Source: Archaeoglobus sp. JdFR-24
GTDB lineage: Archaea > Halobacteriota > Archaeoglobi > Archaeoglobales > Archaeoglobaceae
Length of the DNA stretch: 21,306 nt
Direction: 5' to 3'
Assembly (NCBI GenBank): GCA_002011215.1
Contig: MTML01000095.1
Span: 1-21,306, forward strand
Below, piece after piece: positions 7,815 to 14,480 of the stretch. Below the pieces are notes generated by a model, which saw nothing but the letters and a program-made list of their open reading frames with translations, ran no database searches and was not told where the DNA came from. How positions within the stretch are numbered: position 1 is the first letter of the stretch; every line of letters starts with the position of its first letter. Made by a program: the position numbers and the translations under genes.

Positions 7815-8690
7815 ATGGGTGAGAAGAATAAAATAAAGTTTACGAAAATGCACGGTAATGGAAATGATTTCGTTCTTTTTGACGAATTTAAAGGTGAATT
7901 GATAGAAGAAAGCCTGAAGCCCAATCTCGTGCAAGCTGTCTGTCACAGGAGATTTGGGATAGGAGCAGATGGTGTGCTCTTCGTTCAGAGGTCTGATAAT
8001 GCTGATGCGAAGTTCAGGTACTTCAACAGTGATGGTAGCGAAGCCGATATGTGCGGAAACGGCATCAGATGCTTTTCAAGATATATTGTTGAAGAGGGAT
8101 ATGCTGAATCTGGAAAAATTCTGGTGGAGACCAGAGTAGGAATTCTCGAGCTAAATGTCAGTAAAAAGGATGGCTACTGGGTCAGAGTAAACATGGGGCA
8201 GGCAAAGACCAGAGCGGAGAACATTCCTGTGAAAACGGAAAACAACAGGTTCTGGGGAGAAAAACTGGTTGCCAATTACAGGGAGTTTGAAGTTTATGCT
8301 GTGAATACTGGGGTTCCGCATGCAGTTATTTTTATGCCTCTCGAAGAATTGAGAAATTTTGATCTTATACCATACGCGAGGGAAATAAGGTACAATATAA
8401 TATTTCCTGAGGGAACGAATGTTAACTTTGTTAGCATTGTATCTGAGAACAGGATCGAAATAAGGACTTATGAGAGGGGGGTTGAGGATGAAACTCTGAG
8501 CTGTGGAACTGGAAGTGTTGCATCAGCTTTTATCGCACGGGAACTTGAACTTGTTAAGGAGCCTGTTGAAGTGATCACGAAAGGTGGTGTTCTGATAATT
8601 GAATTTCAGGGAGATAATATATACATGACCGGTACTGCAAACAGAGTATTTGATGGTGAATTAAATCTAAAAGAGCTTCGAAGAGTATGA
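7815..8690 (+). CDS. dapF: Diaminopimelate epimerase
   Basis: A 291-residue PLP-independent epimerase that converts LL- to meso-diaminopimelate, the precursor of lysine. Both catalytic cysteines are in their usual settings: Cys80 in ADMCGNGIRC and Cys230 in LSCGTGS. MHGNGNDF at the N-terminus, NTGVPHAV (His169) and TYERGVEDETLSCG are also standard. The length is normal. A GGAGATGAT stretch precedes the ATG. It follows pyrF by 24 bases and overlaps the next gene by four bases (ATGA). Its presence indicates lysine synthesis by the DAP route in this archaeon. Confidence 0.97.
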   Translation: MGEKNKIKFTKMHGNGNDFVLFDEFKGELIEESLKPNLVQAVCHRRFGIGADGVLFVQRSDNADAKFRYFNSDGSEADMCGNGIRCFSRYIVEEGYAESGKILVETRVGILELNVSKKDGYWVRVNMGQAKTRAENIPVKTENNRFWGEKLVANYREFEVYAVNTGVPHAVIFMPLEELRNFDLIPYAREIRYNIIFPEGTNVNFVSIVSENRIEIRTYERGVEDETLSCGTGSVASAFIARELELVKEPVEVITKGGVLIIEFQGDNIYMTGTANRVFDGELNLKELRRV

Positions 8691-9460
8691 GCATTGATCA
8701 GCGTCGATTTCCCAACAGAGTTGCGCTTTCTGCAATGGCGGGAATTAACAACTCCGAATTCTGTTCTCGATTTCCAGTCGGTCTTGTCGTTCTTGGCGGG
8801 TTCAGTGTTGATAGTGAGAGTATAAAAGCCTCCAGAAAAGCTGTTAAGAGAGGGAGGAAGGAATTTCTGTTCGAAAACTCCTTGGAAGGGATTGAAAGAG
8901 AGATCATAAACTTGATTGGAAGTGGATTTAAGGGTGTGTTCGCGGTAAATGTGAGGTCAGCAACCTTAGATGGATATCTGGATGTGGCGAAGATAGCCAG
9001 CAGGTATGGAGGGATAATTGAGATAAATGCACACTGCAGACAACCGGAATTTACAGAAATTGGTTGCGGGCAGGAACTGCTTTACCGTAAAGAAGATCTC
9101 TTTTCAATCGTTGAAGAAGTTTCAAAGCATTCGATCACATCTGTGAAGATCAGGGGTGGACTCAAGAATGTGAAATATGTGGATGTGGTGAAAGGGTTGA
9201 AGGATTCTGGCTGTGATATAGTTCATCTGGATGCAATGATTCCTGGAGGTAAGGCAGATTATTTTCTTGTCGAAAAAATATCCCGAGAGATTTTTACGAT
9301 CGGAAATAATTCAGTTACGGATATACATTCTGCTCTTAAAATGCTGAAAAGTGGAGCAAAACTGGTCTCTGCTGCGAGAGCGGTGCTGAAGGATTCTGAA
9401 TTCTTTGAAAAACTATTGAAAGAAAAAAAATTGGCAGAAGAAGTAGTTTATCGCAGGTAA
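8687..9460 (+). CDS. DUS-like TIM-barrel protein (MJ0144-like, probable FMN binding)
   Basis: A 257-residue protein that resembles the TIM barrel of tRNA-dihydrouridine synthases. The segment INAHCRQPEFTEIGCGQELL (from 113) matches the DUS region that starts NxGCP and ends in a Gly-rich LL motif, and SVKIRGG (152-158) matches the DUS VKIRxG strand. The second-half GGKAD and the SAARAVL ending fit an FMN phosphate-binding site. However GCP is replaced by AHC (Cys117), and there is no C-terminal tRNA-binding helical domain, so tRNA reduction is uncertain. It resembles the uncharacterised archaeal MJ0144-type group from memory. The ATGA overlap with dapF shows translational coupling. Confidence 0.65.
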   Translation: MSIDQRRFPNRVALSAMAGINNSEFCSRFPVGLVVLGGFSVDSESIKASRKAVKRGRKEFLFENSLEGIEREIINLIGSGFKGVFAVNVRSATLDGYLDVAKIASRYGGIIEINAHCRQPEFTEIGCGQELLYRKEDLFSIVEEVSKHSITSVKIRGGLKNVKYVDVVKGLKDSGCDIVHLDAMIPGGKADYFLVEKISREIFTIGNNSVTDIHSALKMLKSGAKLVSAARAVLKDSEFFEKLLKEKKLAEEVVYRR

Positions 9461-9497
9461 TGTGCAGGTAATTAATTAAAATTTTAAGTTGGGAAAA

Positions 9498-9527
9498 GGT
9501 AAAAGGTTTAGGGGTAAAAGGTTTAGG
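9498..9527. repeat. Tandem 15-base G-rich direct repeat
   Basis: The unit GGTAAAAGGTTTAGG occurs twice in direct succession (9498-9512 and 9513-9527), flanked by GGG (9491-9493) and GG (9528-9529). It gives a plus-strand series of G-runs separated by A/T-rich loops, about 50-80 bases upstream of the DUF89 gene start. Confidence 0.85.
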
Positions 9528-9576
9528 GGAAAACAAAAAAGATAGATTTATTAGCTTGATACAGGGTGTTTCAGTG

Positions 9577-10449
9577 ATGAAAATCTCTCCCAGATGTCCG
9601 TCCTGTCTGCTGAACAGAGTATATTCTGAATCTCTGATGTCCACTGATAATCTGGAAAAAATTAGTCTGGCTATTGAGGAATCTTTGAAAATACTTGCAG
9701 AGGAGTATTCCAAAAAAGGAGTAAATGCTGTTATAGCAACAAGGATTCACAGAAGAGTTTACGAGGTTCTTGAAGATGAGGATCCTTACAGGGAGGTTAA
9801 AAAGCAGGCTAACAGCGTTGCCCTGAATTCTCTCTCGGAGATTGAGAAGATCGTGAAAGAACAGAAGGATACATTCAGAGCTGCTGCAATCGCCTCCATT
9901 ATAGCGAACACTTTTGATTACGGTGTGATGGGGCATGAGGTTCAGGACACGGCTTTTATGGAATATTTTGAATCTCAATTTGAAATGAATGGACTTGCAA
10001 TCGATGATCTCGATGAAATAAAGGAACTCTGCGCTGGAGATGTCGTTTATCTGACTGATAACTGTGGTGAAATTGTTGTTGACACAATTTTTATGAAGGA
10101 AATCAAAAAAATGTGTAGAAGGCTTATAGTGGTCGTCAGGGGAAAACCCATAATAAGTGATGCAACGATGGAGGATGCTCTGCTTGCTGGAGTTGACAGG
10201 ATTGCCGACGAAATACTTACCAACGGAAAAGGGGCGATAGGAGTTATCGAGGAAGAGCTTCCGGAGGAAACAATGGAAAGATTGAACAACTCAGACATCA
10301 TAATCGCCAAGGGAATGGCAAACTACGAGTGCCTTTCGGAATCAGAGTATAATTCTATAGCGTTCCTGCTGACTGCCAAGTGTGAACCTGTTGCGGGATC
10401 ACTGGGTGTTAAAGTTGGAGACATGGTTGCTATGTTAAAAAGGCTTTGA
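9577..10449 (+). CDS. DUF89 / ARMT1-family metal-dependent phosphatase (subfamily I)
   Basis: A 290-residue DUF89 protein, the family that includes A. fulgidus AF1104 and metal-dependent 'damage-control' phosphatases acting on aberrant sugar or cofactor phosphates. The metal site is visible as Asp161-Asn162 in TDNCGE and Asp195 in ISDAT; IIIAKGMANYE (from 241) is the other conserved segment. The N-terminus has RCPSC (Cys7, Cys10), the CxxC typical of the archaeal/bacterial stand-alone group. I took ATG 9577 as start, with GGTG upstream; an in-frame TTG at 9556 would add seven residues. It is followed 15 bases later by the cysteine-rich gene, so the two form an operon. The natural substrate is unknown. 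Confidence 0.88.
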   Translation: MKISPRCPSCLLNRVYSESLMSTDNLEKISLAIEESLKILAEEYSKKGVNAVIATRIHRRVYEVLEDEDPYREVKKQANSVALNSLSEIEKIVKEQKDTFRAAAIASIIANTFDYGVMGHEVQDTAFMEYFESQFEMNGLAIDDLDEIKELCAGDVVYLTDNCGEIVVDTIFMKEIKKMCRRLIVVVRGKPIISDATMEDALLAGVDRIADEILTNGKGAIGVIEEELPEETMERLNNSDIIIAKGMANYECLSESEYNSIAFLLTAKCEPVAGSLGVKVGDMVAMLKRL

Positions 10450-10464
10450 AATAGGGTGAAGTGT

Positions 10465-11079
10465 ATGGATATAATCAAACCAAAGGATTTAAGGGAAAGA
10501 ACTCTTAAAGACCTTTTCACTGCTTTTGAAGGCATTTACGGTCCCAGTTACGAATGCAAGTATTATCCATGTCATTTCAGTGGTCAGGATTGTACATTCT
10601 GTTTCTGTCCTTTTTACCCGTGTTTGAACTACGATATGGGTGGTACAATCAAGCTGACTTCAAATGGGGAATTTGTATGGAGCTGCCAGGACTGCTGGAT
10701 GATTCACGATCGGGACTTCTCTGAAAAGGTGATCTTTGCCCTCAGCAGGTATCCGAGACAGAGGCTTGTTGAGGAGGAATGGATCTTTTACAGCAAAATT
10801 CTGCAGGAATTAATCTATGGGGAAGTTAGAGGAGAGGAAGTAGGAGACTCGTACAATCTCATGAGTGCCATTCTTTATGATAAACCTTGTGAGGAGGTTG
10901 ATGAAACCGAATTTCTTGCAGTTAGAATTGAAAATTTTAGCATCTCCTCAGTTAAAAAATTGAAGAATGTATCAGACGCTCAAAATGAGGTAATCATCCC
11001 GGTCAAGGATAAGGGTAGCTTATTTGGATTCAAGGATGGTCTTTATGTAGTTTGTGGAACCAGAATATATGAGATCTGA
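10465..11079 (+). CDS. Cysteine-rich small-domain protein (PF04071-like) with unknown C-terminal region
   Basis: A 204-residue protein. Residues 31-81 form a metal-binding domain with eight cysteines (31, 36, 43, 46, 48, 53, 74, 77) plus His37 and His81, matching the 'cysteine-rich small domain' pattern YPCHFSGQDCTFCFCPFYPC and WSCQDCWMIH. This domain is known as a C-terminal extension of some archaeal CobD (cobalamin synthesis) proteins, where it carries a metal centre. Here it is at the N-terminus of a protein without a decarboxylase domain. Residues about 95-204 have no recognised domain. ATG at 10465 is chosen because GGGTGA (10454-10459) precedes it. It is co-transcribed with the DUF89 phosphatase. 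Confidence 0.8.
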   Translation: MDIIKPKDLRERTLKDLFTAFEGIYGPSYECKYYPCHFSGQDCTFCFCPFYPCLNYDMGGTIKLTSNGEFVWSCQDCWMIHDRDFSEKVIFALSRYPRQRLVEEEWIFYSKILQELIYGEVRGEEVGDSYNLMSAILYDKPCEEVDETEFLAVRIENFSISSVKKLKNVSDAQNEVIIPVKDKGSLFGFKDGLYVVCGTRIYEI

Positions 11080-11091
11080 TTTTGGATTTTT
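11080..11091 (+). terminator. Oligo-T terminator after the Cys-rich gene
   Basis: Two T-tracts (four T at 11080-11083, five T at 11087-11091) start directly after the TGA stop codon at 11077-11079. They are a plausible archaeal termination signal for the 9577-11079 operon. Confidence 0.45.
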
Positions 11092-11194
11092 GCTTGATTG
11101 TTGTAATTTAGACTCTTTAAACTTAATCAAAACTATTCTGGATCCGGTATTCAACAGATATTGACTAAAACTCCGACAAAAAGGACAGAACCCT

Positions 11195-11212
11195 AAAATA
11201 AAAAATTAAAAA
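11195..11212 (-). terminator. Oligo-T terminator of the DASS transporter gene
   Basis: The minus strand reads TTTTTAATTTTTTATTTT 29 bases beyond the transporter stop codon, a dense set of T-runs typical of archaeal termination between convergent genes. Confidence 0.6.
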
Positions 11213-11216
11213 TGGA

Positions 11217-11246
11217 TTTATTAGAGTTTATTAGGGTTTATTAGGG
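11217..11246. repeat. Three tandem 10-base repeats over the transporter stop codon
   Basis: TTTATTAGAG, TTTATTAGGG and TTTATTAGGG follow one another (11217-11226, 11227-11236, 11237-11246). The third unit contains the TAA stop of the transporter gene (plus-strand tta, 11241-11243). Slippage duplication at the gene end is the simplest origin. Confidence 0.85.
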
Positions 11247-13136
11247 GTTCACCCAAACTGGAGTCACTCCCCAGGAAACTCCGAATACTGATGTGACGAG
11301 AGCATAGCAGGAGACTGTGAGAATCAATATTCCGATGATGTTCAGCAGTAATCCATTTCTGGCCATCTGTGGAATAGTCACATATCCAGTACCAAAAACA
11401 ATTGCATTTGGTGGTGTTGCAACAGGTAGCATGAAAGCATAGCTTGCCGCAAGAGCAGCAGCAATCATGAACGCTCTTGGATCCTGTCCCATGGCTATTG
11501 CAAAGGCTGCCATGATCGGCATCATTAGTGTGGTAATTGCAGTGTTTGATGTTAGCTCAGTGAGGAATATAACTAGTGTTACAATGACGGCAAGGATCAA
11601 TATTGGTGGCATTCCTTTCAGGAATAAAAGCTGATCTCCAACCCATGCGGCCAGCCCACTTTTTGTAAACGCCGCAGAGAGAGCTATCCCTCCACCAAAA
11701 AGCAGCAGAATTCCCCAGGGAATTTCCTTAGCATGATCCCAGTCAAGTGCGAACTCGCCCCTTTTCAGGTCTACAGGAATTAGGAAAAGTGCTATTGCCG
11801 CAATCATTGCTATAACGCTATCACTCACAAAAGGCAGGTAGGTTTTTATTCCGGGGATTGTAAACCCTCCAAGATTCTTAGGTGAGCTGTTAATCCATGC
11901 TAATGCAGTAAGAACAAAAACTGCAAGAACGATCTTTTCGCCCCTTGTCCATCCACCCAGTTTTTGTTTCTCCTGTTGTATTACCTCCTTTCCACCTGGC
12001 AGAATACTGATTTCTGGAGGATTGAGTATGTAAACTATGACGAACCATGCTATGAAAAGAGTAATCCATCCAACAGGTACGCCGAGCATTAGCCATTCGG
12101 TAAAAGTTATCTCGGGTGCATCTGGAAATAGCTTTGGCAACGTTCCAACAAGGATCGCGTTTGGTGGTGTGCCGATTATTGTTGAAACTCCACCAATTGA
12201 TGCAGCATACGCAATTCCAAGCATCAGTGCAGCACCAAATCTGAAATTTCCTGCTCTAAAGTCCACTCCTTTGAGTTGACCACTCTTTTGCATCGTCATT
12301 CCTTGCTGTGCCACATGCAGAATAATTGCGAGTGCTATTGGCATCATCATCATGGTCGTTGCAGTGTTAGAAATCCACATTGAAAGAAATGCAGTAGCAA
12401 CCATGAAACCAAGAACGATCTTTCTGGGGGTAACGCCTATTGTATCTATTATGATGAGTGCGAGTCTTCTGTGAAGATTCCATTTCATCATCGCTGCTGC
12501 TATCATGAAACCTCCCATGAACAGGAAAATCACTGTACTAGCATAGCTTTTTGCAACATCTCCCATTTTGCTCACGTCGAGAAGTGGAAGAATCGCGAGC
12601 GGAAGAAGCGCAGTTGCTGGAAGGGGTATTGCCTCACCGACCCACCACACTGCCATAAGGATTGCTAAAGCTAGCACATATTTCATATCCTGGGCTTTTT
12701 TCTTTATCTCCTTATAAGCCACTGGATCTTCATTTTTCAACCATTTGGTAAAACTTATTGGATCATTGGCCTTCAGTTTCTCTCCTTCCTTTATAAGGAT
12801 CCCAATTTGAGTGGCAGAATTTACAATCTCTTCGCTGAATTTGGCATTTTTTATTGCAGAATCGAGGAAAGTAACTGGAGTTGGCATCGTTATAATCCCA
12901 AGAAACAATATAATCCCCAAAAAAAGGGATACCTTCTGCCTCATTGAATATCTGTGATGTCTATCAGGTCTTCTCTGAGTAAGGATGTCTTCCATGCCAC
13001 CTTCTTCAATCTGTTCCTCTATCTTTTCAATAAGCTTCTCACTTGTTCTATCGATGTTCTTTGCAAAGAATTTAAAGGGACGTGCTGTTTTATCGCTGTG
13101 GTACCACAAAAGTTCAACCCAATTTATAATGCCCAT
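11241..13136 (-). CDS. DASS / SLC13-family anion transporter
   Basis: A 631-residue polytopic membrane protein of the divalent anion:sodium symporter family (dicarboxylates, citrate, sulfate or phosphate). Both signature SNT motifs are present, at about 256-258 (SNTATTMMMMP) and 530-532 (SNTAITTLMMP), each with a companion GTPPNAI or ATPPNAI motif, showing the inverted two-fold repeat. A soluble stretch of about 65 residues precedes the first helix, and a hydrophilic loop of about 65 residues separates the first two helices; both are longer than in simple family members. ATG 13136 is chosen over 13148 because GGTGGT (minus strand, 13141-13146) is spaced for it. The substrate cannot be read; sulfate or C4-dicarboxylate would suit an Archaeoglobales host. 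Confidence 0.9.
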   Translation of the reverse strand: MGIINWVELLWYHSDKTARPFKFFAKNIDRTSEKLIEKIEEQIEEGGMEDILTQRRPDRHHRYSMRQKVSLFLGIILFLGIITMPTPVTFLDSAIKNAKFSEEIVNSATQIGILIKEGEKLKANDPISFTKWLKNEDPVAYKEIKKKAQDMKYVLALAILMAVWWVGEAIPLPATALLPLAILPLLDVSKMGDVAKSYASTVIFLFMGGFMIAAAMMKWNLHRRLALIIIDTIGVTPRKIVLGFMVATAFLSMWISNTATTMMMMPIALAIILHVAQQGMTMQKSGQLKGVDFRAGNFRFGAALMLGIAYAASIGGVSTIIGTPPNAILVGTLPKLFPDAPEITFTEWLMLGVPVGWITLFIAWFVIVYILNPPEISILPGGKEVIQQEKQKLGGWTRGEKIVLAVFVLTALAWINSSPKNLGGFTIPGIKTYLPFVSDSVIAMIAAIALFLIPVDLKRGEFALDWDHAKEIPWGILLLFGGGIALSAAFTKSGLAAWVGDQLLFLKGMPPILILAVIVTLVIFLTELTSNTAITTLMMPIMAAFAIAMGQDPRAFMIAAALAASYAFMLPVATPPNAIVFGTGYVTIPQMARNGLLLNIIGILILTVSCYALVTSVFGVSWGVTPVWVNP

Positions 13137-13210
13137 TTCTACCACCATATTGTTTTTTATTGTACTATCATATACTATCGTTTTAAATTCTCTTTTGGCA
13201 TTTAACCGGT

Positions 13211-13260
13211 TTATGAACTATATATTAGTTGTTGGTTAGATTTATGATCTCGGTTCATAA
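13211..13260. repeat. Inverted repeat TTATGAAC / GTTCATAA
   Basis: Perfect eight-base arms at 13211-13218 and 13253-13260 with a 34-base spacer lie 75-125 bases upstream of the transporter start. The arm centres are 42 bases apart, four helical turns, so two protein dimers could face the same side of the DNA. Confidence 0.5.
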
Positions 13261-13272
13261 TTTTATGTGTAT

Positions 13273-13306
13273 TTAAGTTTTTTTAAGAATTTTTAAGAAA
13301 ATTAAG
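13273..13306. repeat. Helically phased TTAAG repeats with A/T tracts
   Basis: TTAAG begins at 13273, 13283, 13293 and 13302, i.e. every 10, 10 and 9 bases, separated by T- or A-tracts. Phased A/T tracts usually bend DNA. Confidence 0.6.
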
Positions 13307-13445
13307 ATTAGATAAGGATTAATAAATATTAATGAGCAGCTTTTTAATAAACATCTGAAATAAAATGATTTATAATGTTAGTTAGATTTCTTAAAAATTC
13401 ATGAAGATGTTTGCCTACACGTCTCCAGAATCTGTAATTTATGTT

Positions 13446-14480
13446 TTAGGCAATTCTGAACCTGAGTAAAGCAGCTATTCCACCAAGGGACATCAGCCTT
13501 TTTCCAGGTTCAAATTCTGAGCTCATTATAACAACTCTTCCACCACTCTCCTCAACAGATTTTAGAAAAGAATCTATGTCCCACTTCTCTCTCTGGTTGA
13601 GCAGAAAATCATCCACAACAAGCAGAACATCTATTGCACCGTAATTAAATGCTTTTTCAACCTCAGTAAGACTATAAGCAGCTTTATCACCTTTCGCAAT
13701 CTCTTCAAGAAGCTTATCCATATATTCTGCTTCCTGCGCAATTCTAAGCTCGCCAGCAATCCTTTTGACAACTCCTCTCTTTAAAACCTCAATGAATCCT
13801 CGGGTTCCTATTGTTGAGGTATCGGCAGTAATTATTTTTTCTGCTATATCTGGTTTTTTCTCTTTAATAAATTTATAAAAGTCATCTTTTGCAAATCCAG
13901 GACCTGCTATCACAGCATAAGAAAAGTTGAGGTTTTCTAACTGGTATAACACTTCACTAAAGAAATCGTTCCTGTAACTACCCATACCTTTTCCGTAACT
14001 TTTACTTATGAATGATACCTCTTCCACACCCCATTCTCTTACTGCTCCAATGTATGATTCTCCCTCTTCGATTGTTACTATAACCACCTCAGGTCTTTTT
14101 GAAGCCTCAACCGCATCCTTAATTCGCTTTAACTGCTCTTCCTTCCATTTCTCTTTGATTATGCTGAGTTCTTTGCCAGTAGAAATATTCAGGGTGTGGT
14201 AACCAGAGCTCTCAACTCCGGCCACTATCTTTCCGGTTATTCTGATCCTGTTTGCGAATTTATGGAATTCTACTCTCTCAACCCGTATGCCGAGTCTGAC
14301 AGTGACCTTCTCCTTATCACTCCTCAATTTGTCATCGCTTTCGCTAATCCTTTTTGTGAAGGCAAAAACAATATCTCCCGGTTCTACGATGTACTTCAGG
14401 TGCCAGAGATCATCTAAATTCTCTGGAATGAGTTTGATCTCTCCTTCGTCACCTTTTAAGTTCTCTTCAACTACGATCAT
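13446..14480 (-). CDS. pelA: Pelota / Dom34 ribosome-rescue factor
   Basis: A 344-residue homologue of eRF1 that, with aEF1A in archaea, binds stalled ribosomes and splits them for mRNA quality control. The N-terminal Sm-like domain (about 1-125), the central eRF1 domain 2 without the GGQ peptide-release motif, and the C-terminal eRF1 domain 3 ending in GGIAALLRFRI are all present at the normal size. The start is set at ATG 14480: it has GGTGA four bases upstream and makes an ATGA overlap with the priL stop. A longer frame up to 14516 would put 12 poorly related residues on the front. It is the last gene of the PCNA-PriL-Pelota operon. Confidence 0.95.
   Translation of the reverse strand: MIVVEENLKGDEGEIKLIPENLDDLWHLKYIVEPGDIVFAFTKRISESDDKLRSDKEKVTVRLGIRVERVEFHKFANRIRITGKIVAGVESSGYHTLNISTGKELSIIKEKWKEEQLKRIKDAVEASKRPEVVIVTIEEGESYIGAVREWGVEEVSFISKSYGKGMGSYRNDFFSEVLYQLENLNFSYAVIAGPGFAKDDFYKFIKEKKPDIAEKIITADTSTIGTRGFIEVLKRGVVKRIAGELRIAQEAEYMDKLLEEIAKGDKAAYSLTEVEKAFNYGAIDVLLVVDDFLLNQREKWDIDSFLKSVEESGGRVVIMSSEFEPGKRLMSLGGIAALLRFRIA

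Larger units (their letters stand above)
13137..13445. promoter_or_regulatory. Long AT-rich control region upstream of the transporter gene
   Basis: No gene is seen in these 309 bases, between the pelota stop (13446) and the transporter start. It contains a TATA-like GTATATGA on the minus strand near 13173, an inverted repeat TTATGAAC (13211-13218) / GTTCATAA (13253-13260), four TTAAG copies at 9-10 base spacing (13273-13306), and ATTAATA-AA-TATTAAT (13318-13333). It is the longest non-coding stretch in the window and probably holds the transporter promoter and its regulatory sites. Confidence 0.5.

Noticed and set aside
9491..9529. Telomere-like or CRISPR-like repeat
   Set aside because: Only two adjacent copies with no spacers exist; it is a short tandem duplication, and archaeal chromosomes of this group are circular.
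9571..9978. Minus-strand open frame opposite the DUF89 gene
   Set aside because: It is opposite a well-supported gene and its translation has no recognisable domain.
13318..13333. Replication origin in the AT-rich gap near PCNA and priL
   Set aside because: No origin recognition box pair or cdc6/orc1 gene is visible; AT-richness and small dyads alone are not enough.
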